Assembly: GCA_948470335.1 (NCBI GenBank)
Contig: CAOKOL010000005.1
Coordinates: forward strand, 62,001-126,000
From: an uncultured Lachnospiraceae bacterium
GTDB taxonomy: Bacteria; Bacillota; Clostridia; Lachnospirales; Lachnospiraceae
DNA length: 64,000 nucleotides
Direction: 5' to 3'
Position 1 is the first letter of the stretch. Every line of letters begins with the position of its first letter. Both the position numbers and the translations under genes were made by a program. This document shows positions 33,832 through 42,917 of this stretch, one piece after another. Below the pieces are notes generated by a model. It did not search any database and had not been told where the DNA came from. It worked only from the letters and a program-made list of their open reading frames with translations.

Positions 33832-36795
33832 CTACCGTGTTTTCCCATACAGAATCCGAATGGAATTCAGAATACAGAGCATGGATACACCGGTATCGGC
33901 AAACACGGCCAGCCACATATTGGAATAAATTCCCGTAATGCCCAGCATCATAACCACCGCCTTGACCGCCAGGGCAAACACGACGTTCTGGTTGGAAATC
34001 TTGCTGGTACGCCTGGCAATTTTAACAGCGTCCGGAATCGCATCCATATTGGAATTCATAAATACCACGTCCGCCGCCTCGATAGCCGCGTCGGCGCCGC
34101 TGCCCATGGCCGCGCCCACATCCGCTCCGGCCAGCACCGGCGCGTCGTTGATGCCGTCGCCCACGAACATCACGGAACCATGGGTATCCCGGATTTTCCG
34201 CAGCTCGTTCAGTTTATCCTGGGGCATCAGCTTTGCATGAACCTCCTGAATACCGGTTTCTCTGGCCACCGCCTCGGCACTGTCCTGTGCGTCGCCGGTC
34301 AGCATGGCCGTCGCTATGCCCATACCGGCAATCCGCCTGATCGCTCCGGGAGCTTCTTCTTTAACGGTATCGGAAATCAGCACATGACCTTCATATTTCC
34401 CGTTCACGGCCACCAAAACCTCGGAGCCGAAACCCGTTTTTTTATACCGGTCCAGATTCACATGAAATGAATGCATCAGCTTTACATTGCCGCAGAGGAC
34501 AGTGCCCCAGGGCAGCTCCGCCTGAATGCCTTTTCCGGCAATTTCCTCCGCGGACAGGGGCTTTTCCAGCTCCAGATTTCTGCTCTTTGCGGCTTCCACA
34601 ATACTGTTTCCAATCGGATGGGTGGAAATCTGTTCCGCCGCCGCACACATTGCCAGCATCCGGTCTTTGTCCATCCCCAGGGAAACGACGTCCTGCACCG
34701 CAAAATTCCCCTTGGTGACGGTTCCTGTCTTATCCATGACAACCGCAGAGATTTTGGCCAGAGATTCCAGTACCACGCCGCCTTTGAATAAAATTCCCCG
34801 CTTAGAGCCTGCGCCGATACCGGAGAAAAATGCCAGCGGCACGCTGAGCACCAGAGCGCAGGGACAGCTCATCACCAGCAGCGTCAGCGCAGTATACACC
34901 CAGTAATACCAGTCCTGTTTCAGAAGCAGAGGCGGAATCACGGCGATGGCCGCGGCGCCGATTACCACGCAGGGAGTGTACACCCTGGAAAAACGGGTGA
35001 TAAACCTGTCAATCTGAGGCTTGCTGGCCGCAGCATTTTCCACGGAATCCAGGATACGGGTTACCATGGATTCTTCCAGAACCTTTTCCACGCGGATCCG
35101 GATCGCGCCGGAAGTATTGACGCAGCCGGACAAAACCTCATCGCCGTATGCCGCTCTGACAGGAACAGGCTCCCCGGTTACAGGAGAGGTATCAATCCGG
35201 CTCTCGCCGTCGATCACAATGCCGTCCAGCGGGATTCTGTCGCCGGGCCGGACCAGCAGGATATCGCCCACATTGGCATCCTCCGCCGGAATCACCCGCA
35301 CCTCCTCGCCGATCAGCAGGTTTACAACCTCCGGTCTTAAATCCACGGCCTCCATAATCTGGGAACGGCTCCGCTCCGTAGCAATATGTTCAAACAACTG
35401 GCCGATCCGGTAGAACAGCATAACGCCTACGGCTTCGGGATACTCGCCGATTGCAAAGGCACCCAGTGTGGCCGCCGCCATCAGGAAATTTTCGTCAAAA
35501 ATATGACCTCTGGTTATATTGCGCAATGCCGTCAGCAAAATATTGCCGCCTAACACCAGATAAGCGGCCACGAATGCAATGACCAGGGGCGGTGAAAAGT
35601 GCTCCTCTCCGCCCCCGAACAGCCCTGTCTCATGACAGATTTCCACGCCCACGAACATGATCGCACCCAAAATAACCGTAATCACGCTGATCTGTTCTCT
35701 GGTGATCCGTTTCTTTTTTTCCGCGGTTTTGACTTTTCGGGCCTCCGCCGCGGAGGCTCCGTCCGGCGTCACGGTCTTTTTCGCCGATGCTTTTTCTCTG
35801 ATAACCGTGCCCGGCTCCAGTCTGTCGCAGATTTTCTGAATTTCAGGCAATACCCTGTCGATATTTCTGGCGGTCAGCTTCATCTGTTTTGTGGCATAGG
35901 TAATGACACAGTTGGAAACCTCCTCCAGCTCATTGATTTTCTGTTCCATCTTTGCCGCGCAGTTGGCGCAGTCCAGCGTCTCGATCACATACGTTCTCGT
36001 CTCATGCTCTCTGGAAACTTTCCCGCTTCTGGGCACCACGCGCACCTCAGATTCGATGGACTCGCAGATTTCCTGAAACTTCGGCAACAGAGCGTCCGGA
36101 TCCGCCGCCGAAACCCGAAGCTGTCTGGTGGTAAAGGTGATGCTGGCGTACCGGACGGAAGGAATCTCTCTGATCTTTTTCTCCATCTTGGAGGCACAGT
36201 TGGCGCATCCCAGGTTTTCCAGGATATATACTTTTTTTACCAGATGCTCGTCGGGCATTTTACAGGTACATTTGTCCAGACTCTCGCCGCACACGTCACA
36301 GTACTCCGCATGAGGGTGGCACAGCTCGCAGTCACAGTCATCGGGGTGGCCCGGTACGTGATGGGGATGGACATGATGATGCGTTTCCTGATCGTGATTA
36401 TGAACATGGCCGCAGCCGCAGCTGTCCCCGTGTTCGTGGCTGTGCGTATGCTCCTCATACGCTTCATGATCGTGACCGCAGCCGCAATCGCAACTGTCTC
36501 CGTGTCCGTGGCTGTGATGATGTTCCTCATGCGCTTCATGACTGTGGCCGCAGCCGCAGCTGTCCCCGTGTTCGTGGCTGTGCGTATGCTCCTCATGCGC
36601 TTCATGACTGTGACCGCAGCCATCTTCATGTCCGTGACTGTGGTCATGTTCCTCATGCATTCCATGATTATGACCATGTTCGTGGCCGCATCCACAGCTT
36701 TCTCCATGTTCGTGACTGCGGTCATGATGATGTTTTTCCGTTTCTCCAGAAGCCTGGGGTAAGGAACACTTTTGAGTAAAATCATTTCTGCTCAT
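33832..36795 (-). CDS. Zn/Cd/Pb-type P1B ATPase with His-rich N-terminus and two HMA domains
   Basis: This 987-residue metal-efflux pump starts at ATG 36795 with GGAGG upstream. Residues 21-170 hold 47 His by my count plus many Cys, in four units starting HEEH or YEEH, then a Cys cluster. Two heavy-metal-associated domains carry GCANC (196-200) and DCANCAAK. The P-type core shows SPVTGEPVPV, the transmembrane metal site CPCAL, DKTGTVT with the phosphorylated Asp, the HPIGNS ATP-site motif and GDGINDAPVL. The C-terminal helix with KAVVMMLG and WLAVFADTG fits ZntA/CadA pumps rather than copper ones. Use is most likely efflux of Zn, Cd or Pb. The promoter contains an ArsR/SmtB-like operator. Confidence 0.95.
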   Translation of the reverse strand: MSRNDFTQKCSLPQASGETEKHHHDRSHEHGESCGCGHEHGHNHGMHEEHDHSHGHEDGCGHSHEAHEEHTHSHEHGDSCGCGHSHEAHEEHHHSHGHGDSCDCGCGHDHEAYEEHTHSHEHGDSCGCGHVHNHDQETHHHVHPHHVPGHPDDCDCELCHPHAEYCDVCGESLDKCTCKMPDEHLVKKVYILENLGCANCASKMEKKIREIPSVRYASITFTTRQLRVSAADPDALLPKFQEICESIESEVRVVPRSGKVSREHETRTYVIETLDCANCAAKMEQKINELEEVSNCVITYATKQMKLTARNIDRVLPEIQKICDRLEPGTVIREKASAKKTVTPDGASAAEARKVKTAEKKKRITREQISVITVILGAIMFVGVEICHETGLFGGGEEHFSPPLVIAFVAAYLVLGGNILLTALRNITRGHIFDENFLMAAATLGAFAIGEYPEAVGVMLFYRIGQLFEHIATERSRSQIMEAVDLRPEVVNLLIGEEVRVIPAEDANVGDILLVRPGDRIPLDGIVIDGESRIDTSPVTGEPVPVRAAYGDEVLSGCVNTSGAIRIRVEKVLEESMVTRILDSVENAAASKPQIDRFITRFSRVYTPCVVIGAAAIAVIPPLLLKQDWYYWVYTALTLLVMSCPCALVLSVPLAFFSGIGAGSKRGILFKGGVVLESLAKISAVVMDKTGTVTKGNFAVQDVVSLGMDKDRMLAMCAAAEQISTHPIGNSIVEAAKSRNLELEKPLSAEEIAGKGIQAELPWGTVLCGNVKLMHSFHVNLDRYKKTGFGSEVLVAVNGKYEGHVLISDTVKEEAPGAIRRIAGMGIATAMLTGDAQDSAEAVARETGIQEVHAKLMPQDKLNELRKIRDTHGSVMFVGDGINDAPVLAGADVGAAMGSGADAAIEAADVVFMNSNMDAIPDAVKIARRTSKISNQNVVFALAVKAVVMMLGITGIYSNMWLAVFADTGVSMLCILNSIRILYGKTR
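36388..36657 (-). repeat. In-frame repeats encoding the His-rich metal-binding tail
   Basis: Four units of 20-24 codons encode residues 47-136 of the ATPase. Each has HEEH or YEEH, then xHSHxHGDSCGCGHxHEA-like sequence. The DNA is also repetitive, which favours length change by slippage or recombination. Confidence 0.85.
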
Positions 36796-36832
36796 CCGGG
36801 AAACCTCCTTAAAACAAAAATAATATAAAACC

Positions 36833-36864
36833 ATATATTCTCATATGAGCATTTATTCATATAT
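36833..36864. promoter_or_regulatory. ArsR/SmtB-like operator before the P-type ATPase
   Basis: Minus-strand ATATATGAATAAATGC then TCATATGAGAATATAT form an imperfect AT-rich repeat with perfect ATATGA/TCATAT arms, like the 12-2-12 sites of SmtB, CadC and CzrA. It covers the expected RNA start and lies just after the -10. No ArsR-family gene is in the window. Confidence 0.6.
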
Positions 36865-36866
36865 AG

Positions 36867-36895
36867 ATAATACTTCATTCCGCCGCAAAAGTCAA
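36867..36895 (-). promoter_or_regulatory. Promoter of the P-type ATPase gene
   Basis: TTGACT (36895-36890), 17 bases, TATTAT (36872-36867) on the minus strand, directly followed by the ArsR-like operator. The leader before the ATG is about 65 bases. Confidence 0.7.
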
Positions 36896-36980
36896 CTGAT
36901 ATTTGGCCAGCGAAGCAGGATTCTTATTCGTCACAGGAAAATACTAAGAATTTTCTTAATATGATTCGGATGTCAAAACA

Positions 36981-37026
36981 AAAAATCCGACAAAATATGA
37001 CATTAACATATCCTGTCGGATTTTTT
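36981..37026 (-). terminator. Terminator after the second envelope-glycan locus
   Basis: AAAAATCCGACA and TGTCGGATTTTT pair perfectly around a 21-base loop. T-runs on both sides let it act in either direction. It lies 27 bases past the stop of the TPR glycosyltransferase gene. Confidence 0.85.
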
Positions 37027-37052
37027 GCAGGCACCGGATGAACAACGGCCCC

Positions 37053-38132
37053 CTATTCCGCCGGAATCTCCCATTCCCGCGCCTCTTTTCGATACGCTTC
37101 CGCCTGCTCCTCACACTGCCGGATCAGCTCCTGATGTTCCGGCAAAAACGGCGATGCTGTTCCCAGTGCCTCCGCTAGCTTCCCATAGCACTCGCTCAGC
37201 GCAAAAAGCGGCACGGAACCGCTCCGGCGGATATCAATCACGGCCTCCGTCCTGTACGCGGCCGTCTCAAACCACTGAAGCGCCTCCTGATAATCTCCTC
37301 TGTCAAAAAAATGGCTGCCCACCTCGCAGCAAAGCTCCGCGCACAGGGAATCCGGCATCAGCTTAAAAGCCATGGAGAAAAACCGGTCGGTCTGCCCTGC
37401 GGTCCGGTAGGCATGGCAAAGCACGCAAACAGCCTCTTTTACCATATCTCCCGTGGCCTCCGGCCGTATCAGCGTGGCTTCAAACACCGGAACCGCATCT
37501 GCAAAATCCTGATCCTCCCCACTGATCAGCAGCTCTTTCGCATACATGGAATGCAGCTTCGCCGACAGCCTGCCTTCCCTGGCGAAAGCCAGACCGAACA
37601 GACGAAAATCCCTGCTGCTGTGCAGACTCTGAGGCAGATGGAGAATCTCAATCTCGCTGTCAAAAACAATCGGTTCCAGACACACCGTCTCATGTACGGC
37701 GTCGATCCACCGGAAAGTCCGAAGCCGCCTGTACAGCTTCGGCCTGTATTCTTTCATGAAATTAGAAGACGTATTATATTCCGGCGGCGTAACATAGTAC
37801 ATTTGGACAATCTCCACCTCCGGCATCAGCACCTGTTTTAACTGCCGAAAACGGATACGGTTTTCCTCGTCCACCACTTCGTCGGCGTCGGCGGAATAAA
37901 TATACTCCATCGTCGCCTTGGAAAAGGCAAAATTCCTGGCCGCCGCAAAATCATCGGTCCAGGCGTAATCATAAATTTGATCGGTAAACTCCGCCGCGAT
38001 CTCCTTCGTATTATCATCGGAACCCGTATCCACAATAATAATCTCATCCATCAGATCCGCAACGGAAGACAGACACCGCCTTAAAACAGCGGCCTCGTTT
38101 TTTACAATCATGCAGAGACTGAATGTAACCAT
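37053..38132 (-). CDS. Family 2 glycosyltransferase with C-terminal TPR-like helices
   Basis: This 359-residue protein's N-terminal GT-A domain (about 1-200) starts FSLCMIVKNEAAVLRRCLSSV. It has EIIIVDTGSDDNT, the DADE segment in place of the usual DxD, and RWIDAVHE. These mark the SunS/WaaE-like GT2 branch, which includes enzymes that glycosylate peptides or lipid acceptors. The rest is helical with repeats such as FFDRGDYQEALQWFETA, resembling a tetratricopeptide domain. AGGAG lies ten bases before the ATG. It is separated from the four paralogous membrane proteins by three tandem structured repeats, and is followed by a terminator. Confidence 0.88.
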   Translation of the reverse strand: MVTFSLCMIVKNEAAVLRRCLSSVADLMDEIIIVDTGSDDNTKEIAAEFTDQIYDYAWTDDFAAARNFAFSKATMEYIYSADADEVVDEENRIRFRQLKQVLMPEVEIVQMYYVTPPEYNTSSNFMKEYRPKLYRRLRTFRWIDAVHETVCLEPIVFDSEIEILHLPQSLHSSRDFRLFGLAFAREGRLSAKLHSMYAKELLISGEDQDFADAVPVFEATLIRPEATGDMVKEAVCVLCHAYRTAGQTDRFFSMAFKLMPDSLCAELCCEVGSHFFDRGDYQEALQWFETAAYRTEAVIDIRRSGSVPLFALSECYGKLAEALGTASPFLPEHQELIRQCEEQAEAYRKEAREWEIPAE

Positions 38133-38152
38133 ATCAGAAATTCTCCTATTTG

Positions 38153-38470
38153 AAGTTCCGCTACAGTCCTCTCAAGCCCCCCTGCTCTGGAAGTATTTCC
38201 AGCCGCTTAAAGCGTCTGTAAATTCTTCCGGGGGCTTGTTCGGACTTCCGCTGATTTTTCAAGTTCCGCTACAGTCCTCTCAAGCCCCCCTACTCTGGAA
38301 GTATTTCCAGCCGCCAAAGCGTCTGTAAATCCTTCCGGGGCTTGTTCGGACTTCCGCTGATTTTTCAAGTTCCGCTACAGTCCTCCCAAGCCCCCCTGCT
38401 CTGGAAGTATTTCCAGCCGCCAAAGCGTCTGTAAATCCTTCCGGGGCTTGTTCGGACTTCCGCTGATTTA
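38153..38470. repeat. Three tandem copies of the structured intergenic repeat, locus B
   Basis: Three head-to-tail units of 108, 106 and 104 bases (38153-38260, 38261-38366, 38367-38470), each beginning AAGTTCCGCTACAGTCC and ending near CTTCCGCTGATTT, fill the gap between two genes. A start of a fourth unit (AGTTCCGCAACT) runs into the next stop codon. In unit 1 CAAGCCCCC (38173-38181) pairs with GGGGGCTTG (38230-38238) and AGTCC with GGACT. Inside, CTGGAA/TTCCAG and CGC/GCG form two hairpins. They are related to locus A at 364-480. Confidence 0.9.
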
Positions 38471-38482
38471 TAGTTCCGCAAC

Positions 38483-40693
38483 TTATTTCCCGCTGCCTTT
38501 TCCTGTTCGTTTCACCCATCCGGACAGCCGCTCTCTGTTCCGATATCCCAGAAGCCCCAGAAAAGCCCCGATCGTAACGGCATAACCGACCCAGAAAATT
38601 TTCTTCCCCACAAACTTCACGGTAATCACCTGCTCCTCAGGGGAAGCCGGCAGATTCACGCGGATTCGGTTGTTGCTGCCGGTCGCAACGGGCAGCCGCT
38701 GTCCCTGTTCGTTAAAGGCGCCGTATCCGGGATAATTAAAAATCGGCACGTCCATATACTGCCCCTCCTGCTGACAGAGCAGGCGAATTTCCGCCCGGTT
38801 TCCCTCCAGCGTATAATCGATGATACTGACCTTCGATTCGTCGGACTCATACACCCAGCGGTTCAGATCGCCGAAGTCCGTATCCCTTATAAAATACTCT
38901 TTGACCGTGGCCACCATAGGCGTACCCGGCGGATAGGTCTTCCGCTCATTGGCAAAGGTGGTCACTATGGTCTGCATCGTAATCAACGCCGCCAGAAACA
39001 AAACACACGTCATCTGGGACGCATACTTTTTCAGCAGACCGCTTTCATACAGCCAGCCCACACCGGAAAACACCAGACAGGCATGGGCAATCACCAGGAA
39101 ACGGTAGGGAAACTGAATGGTTTCCGTCACCTGATCGATAAAGTGGATGCGCTTCAACAATTCCCAGGGAACAATATTCGTAATCAGCAGCGTAAATATA
39201 ACGCCGCAGGCTGCCAGAACCGCCAGATACCCCTGCCTGCGGTCCTTATTTTTCTGTGTCAGCGAACCGATAATGCCAAACACCATACAGAGCAGGCCCA
39301 CCGGCCCTAAGCTGTTTGTCTGCGGCCCTCTGCTGGAAGCGACTCTGGGCGTATGAATCTGAAACAGCTCCGTCACGTACTGGACTGTTTTCATCCACCA
39401 TCCGCCGTCATACATCGCACTTTCCAGATCCAAATTTCCCTGCATATAATAAACCACAAAGGGAATCAGGTACCACGCGTTAAAAACCGCCACACAGCCA
39501 AGTATTTTCAGCAGCTCTTTCCACCGCTTTTCCTTAAAGAAAACGTCTGCATAAAACAGCCCTGCCGTAACGGAAAAAATACTGACCATGATGCAGCTTA
39601 ACATATGGCTTTGCAGCAATCCGCTGTAAGCGACGGCCAGATACCACCATTTCTTTCTGTCGCCCACAAGCAGCTCATAAAGCCCCAGAACCACCAGCGG
39701 CAGAAACATCATCGCCGTCACCTCTCCGAAAGCGGAACGCATCCACATGGAGCTGCCTACCCGGTACAGTCCTGTCATATAAAGCACGGCGATCAGCAGC
39801 GGAACAGATTTATGTTTTCCCAGCAGTTTTCTCGCCGTTATATACGCCATCCAGCCCGTACCCAGATTCACGGCACACATCAGCGACTTGTAACAAAACT
39901 CCACGGTAACCCCAAACATCCGCAGAATCGCCGCCGGATAAATAAACAGGTTGGGATACAGTGCCTGCAGGTACCCGTAGCTGTTAACCGCATACGGATA
40001 AACGTATACCGGAAACTGCCCGTTCAAAAGACCGTCTTTAATCCCCTGAATTTTATAGGCATGGTATGACATGTCATAGCTCCGGAATAAATCCGGCCTG
40101 AGGTAAGGCGCGCTCACCAGAAAGCCGGCTGCCGTAATCACCACTATGGCCGCAGCCGTTTCCTGAGAAACTTTTCCTTTATTGAAAAACAGAAGATAAT
40201 AAAGGAGAAGAGCCAAAAGCGTCATCATCACCGCCAGAAAAACGTAATCATTGTTCAGCGGCCGGTCGCTTCCCACCTCCATGCCGCCTATGGTCACTGT
40301 CCCGGCCGCGCCTTTCTCCACATGCATCCGAAAATCCGTGGAATCCCGTTCCAGGCTGACCGGTATGCCCAGAGAAGCCGGAGTTTGTGTGACGGGCAGC
40401 TCCACCGACGCAAACTCTCTTTCATAAGCCTCCACCACCAGCCTGCTTCCCGGCGCGCTGGCCGTGTAATCAACCACAGCCACATAATCGCCCTTATTCA
40501 GAGAATAATACGCGGTGGTCAGCATACGCCCTTCCAGCCCGTCGCCCGCCGCATACCGACCCTCCTGTTCCTCGCCCAATTCGACGGTCCAATAATCATG
40601 GGCGAATATAAAACGCCGGTTTGTAAAATGATGCCCCAGCATTCCCGCGATAAACAGAACGCTGAACATAATAAACAGTATCCTCTGTTTCAT
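38483..40693 (-). CDS. Polytopic membrane protein of the PTPS-related/YfhO-like group, paralog 1
   Basis: This 736-residue protein has about 13 membrane segments. A first helix (1-20) is followed by an outer beta domain of about 120 residues (GRYAAGDGLEGRMLTTAYYSL). The helical core contains YDMSYHAYKIQGIKDGLLNGQFPVY, YGYLQALYPNLFIYP and VGDRKKWWYLAVAYSGLLQSH. An outer C-terminal domain with FNYPGYGAFNEQGQRLPV and TGSNNRIRV precedes a last helix. Proteins with this first-loop pattern are treated as GT-C-like or 6-pyruvoyl-tetrahydropterin-synthase-related membrane proteins. It probably handles lipid-linked sugars at the outer membrane face. It is the last of four paralogs; its stop abuts the tandem repeats. 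Confidence 0.75.
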   Translation of the reverse strand: MKQRILFIMFSVLFIAGMLGHHFTNRRFIFAHDYWTVELGEEQEGRYAAGDGLEGRMLTTAYYSLNKGDYVAVVDYTASAPGSRLVVEAYEREFASVELPVTQTPASLGIPVSLERDSTDFRMHVEKGAAGTVTIGGMEVGSDRPLNNDYVFLAVMMTLLALLLYYLLFFNKGKVSQETAAAIVVITAAGFLVSAPYLRPDLFRSYDMSYHAYKIQGIKDGLLNGQFPVYVYPYAVNSYGYLQALYPNLFIYPAAILRMFGVTVEFCYKSLMCAVNLGTGWMAYITARKLLGKHKSVPLLIAVLYMTGLYRVGSSMWMRSAFGEVTAMMFLPLVVLGLYELLVGDRKKWWYLAVAYSGLLQSHMLSCIMVSIFSVTAGLFYADVFFKEKRWKELLKILGCVAVFNAWYLIPFVVYYMQGNLDLESAMYDGGWWMKTVQYVTELFQIHTPRVASSRGPQTNSLGPVGLLCMVFGIIGSLTQKNKDRRQGYLAVLAACGVIFTLLITNIVPWELLKRIHFIDQVTETIQFPYRFLVIAHACLVFSGVGWLYESGLLKKYASQMTCVLFLAALITMQTIVTTFANERKTYPPGTPMVATVKEYFIRDTDFGDLNRWVYESDESKVSIIDYTLEGNRAEIRLLCQQEGQYMDVPIFNYPGYGAFNEQGQRLPVATGSNNRIRVNLPASPEEQVITVKFVGKKIFWVGYAVTIGAFLGLLGYRNRERLSGWVKRTGKGSGK

Positions 40694-40715
40694 CTTATAC
40701 TTGTTCCCCCTGCTT

Positions 40716-42917
40716 TCATCCTGGATTTCGTTTCTGTCTTATTTTGTTTCCCAGCCGGCGCAGCCTCTTCCGGTTCAGATAACCCGCCGCCCAGCATACC
40801 GCCGCCAGCGTCACCCCGTAACCGACCCTGAAAATGTCCTCGCCCGCAAACCGTACCGTAATCTCCTGCTCATGATCCGAAGGAGAGAGCGCTACCCGGA
40901 CCCGGCTGTTGCTGCCGGTTTCAACGGGAAGACGGCCGCCGTCCCCGCGAAAAGCCTGATATCCCGGATAGTGAAACATAGGCGCCTCAATATATTGCCC
41001 CTCCTCCCGGCATGTCAGCCAGACCGTCGCCTTAGAGGGTTCCAGAACATAATCCCGGATCACCACCTTTTCCTCGTCGGAACTATAAATATAGCGGTTA
41101 TAATCCGTATTATCCGCCCCTGCCGGAATATATTCCTCGGCAATCAGAACCAGCGGCCTGTCAGGCGGCGTAACTTTTCCGTAGCTGGCTGTCAGATTCA
41201 CGATCTCCCACATCGGCAGCACCGCGGCCAGTACCAGAACGCTGCAGACTGCCGAACGATATCTGACCAGAGCCTTCGTCTCAAACAGCCATCCCACCCC
41301 TGCCAGTAAAAAACAGAGGGTGGTAAAGACAAGAAAACGCCAGGGAAACTGCATTGTCTCCGCAATCCAGTCAATCACTGCCAGCTCTCTTAACTGTTTC
41401 CACGGAACCAGATTTGTCATCAGCACCGTAAAAATCACGCCGGCTGCCAGCAGCACGGACAGAAATCTCTGCTTCTGATTTTTGTTTCTGTTTACCAGCA
41501 CGCCCACGATCCCCGCCGTCATGCAGATCATCCCTGCCGGTCCTATGGTGTTGCTCCTCCATCTGTAGGTTCCGGGAAGTCCGGACACATAGCTCTGAAA
41601 CAGCTCGGCCACATCCATCACATGAATAAACCAATCCTTATGCAGCTTCGAAAGATTTAGATCCAGCCCCATATAGACGACAAAGGGAATCAAAAACCAT
41701 GCGTTAAAAGCCAGAAGACAGCCGATCACTTTTAACAGCTCAATCCACCTTTTTTCCTTAAAAAACACATCCACATAAAAAAGCCCTGTGAGAACGGAAA
41801 AAATCAGAACCATCAGACAGCTCAGGACATGACTCTGAATCAGCCCGCTGTAACCCACCGCCAGATACCACCATTTCTTCCGGTCCCCTGCCAGCAGCTC
41901 GTACAGTCCCACCGCAATCAACGGCAGAAACATCATTGCAATCAGTTCTCCCGCCGCGCCGCGCACCCACAGATTTGTTATTCTGTAGGGCGCTGTCAGG
42001 TAAAGAAACGCAAACAAAACAGGCGCCTGTCTGTGCTGCCCGATCAGCCTTTTGGAACACCGGTACGCAATCCATGCGGTCCCCAGATTCACGGCAAACA
42101 TCAGAGATTTATAGCAGGCGGCCGCAGACACGCCAAGCATCCTGAGAAACGCCGCCGGATATATAAATAAGCTGGGATAAAGCGCATTGAGATAGCCATA
42201 CCCGTTAAAAGTATGGGGGAAAAAGTAAACGGGAAACTGTCCGCTTTTTATGGCATCCCTGATTCCTTCTATTTTATAGGCATGATACTTCACATCGTCC
42301 GCAGAATAAAAACCGTTCCGAAACATCGGGGCGCTGATCAGAAAGCAGACCGCAAGAAGGAGCATCCCGTCCAGAACTGTCTCCGGCGGAATCCGCCCGT
42401 TGTTGATAAAGATCAGATAGTAAAGTCCGGCCAGCAAAAGCGCCGCCACAACAGCCAGATAAGTATAATCCTGACTGACCGGTTTATCACCGGTAATATC
42501 AATCTCCCACACCACCAGAGAGCACTCCGCAGGTTTACTGATATACAGACGGAAATCCACGCAGTCTTTCTCAAGGCTTACCGGCACTTCCACCGTATCC
42601 ACAGCTTCCCCGGCAGGCAGCTCCACTGTCATAAACGGACTCTCCGAAGTCTCCACAACCAGCATTGCTCCCGGAGCGGAGGAATGAAATTTTACGGCCA
42701 CCCTGTAGTCGCCCTGATCCAGAGAGTAATAAAGTGTTTCCAGAACCCTTCCTTCCGTCCCTTCGCCGGCCGTCAGAACGCCGTTCTCAATACTGCTTCC
42801 GGACTGCGCGCTCCACCGGTCTTCATCGCAGAGAATCGTATGGTTTGTGACGTTGTGCGCCAGGATACAGTAGATCAGCCCTATGCCAATGCAAAGAAAT
42901 ACGACTCTCAATCTCAT
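40716..42917 (-). CDS. Polytopic membrane protein of the PTPS-related/YfhO-like group, paralog 2
   Basis: This 733-residue protein has the same plan as its neighbours: N-terminal helix, outer beta domain (GVLTAGEGTEGRVLETLYYSLDQG), multi-helix core with DDVKYHAYKIEGIRDAIKSGQFPVYFFP and YGYLNALYPSLFIYP, and a C-terminal FHYPGYQAF/TGSNSRVRV domain. It is most like paralog 3, with near-identical stretches such as ILAHNVTNHTI and DQGDYRVAVKFHSSAPGA, so this pair is a recent duplication. The start overlaps the stop of paralog 3 (ATGA), so they are co-translated. Function is presumed glycan transfer or flipping; no direct evidence. Confidence 0.75.
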   Translation of the reverse strand: MRLRVVFLCIGIGLIYCILAHNVTNHTILCDEDRWSAQSGSSIENGVLTAGEGTEGRVLETLYYSLDQGDYRVAVKFHSSAPGAMLVVETSESPFMTVELPAGEAVDTVEVPVSLEKDCVDFRLYISKPAECSLVVWEIDITGDKPVSQDYTYLAVVAALLLAGLYYLIFINNGRIPPETVLDGMLLLAVCFLISAPMFRNGFYSADDVKYHAYKIEGIRDAIKSGQFPVYFFPHTFNGYGYLNALYPSLFIYPAAFLRMLGVSAAACYKSLMFAVNLGTAWIAYRCSKRLIGQHRQAPVLFAFLYLTAPYRITNLWVRGAAGELIAMMFLPLIAVGLYELLAGDRKKWWYLAVGYSGLIQSHVLSCLMVLIFSVLTGLFYVDVFFKEKRWIELLKVIGCLLAFNAWFLIPFVVYMGLDLNLSKLHKDWFIHVMDVAELFQSYVSGLPGTYRWRSNTIGPAGMICMTAGIVGVLVNRNKNQKQRFLSVLLAAGVIFTVLMTNLVPWKQLRELAVIDWIAETMQFPWRFLVFTTLCFLLAGVGWLFETKALVRYRSAVCSVLVLAAVLPMWEIVNLTASYGKVTPPDRPLVLIAEEYIPAGADNTDYNRYIYSSDEEKVVIRDYVLEPSKATVWLTCREEGQYIEAPMFHYPGYQAFRGDGGRLPVETGSNSRVRVALSPSDHEQEITVRFAGEDIFRVGYGVTLAAVCWAAGYLNRKRLRRLGNKIRQKRNPG

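Noticed and set aside
35599-36762. Long plus-strand reading frame of 387 codons opposite the P-type ATPase
   Set aside because: It is the reverse-strand shadow of the ATPase, whose motifs are unmistakable; the shadow has no start signal and its composition mirrors the His-rich repeats.
38153-38470. Tandem repeats as a CRISPR array
   Set aside because: Units are 104-108 nt with no short repeat/unique spacer pattern and no cas genes nearby; the whole unit is repeated.
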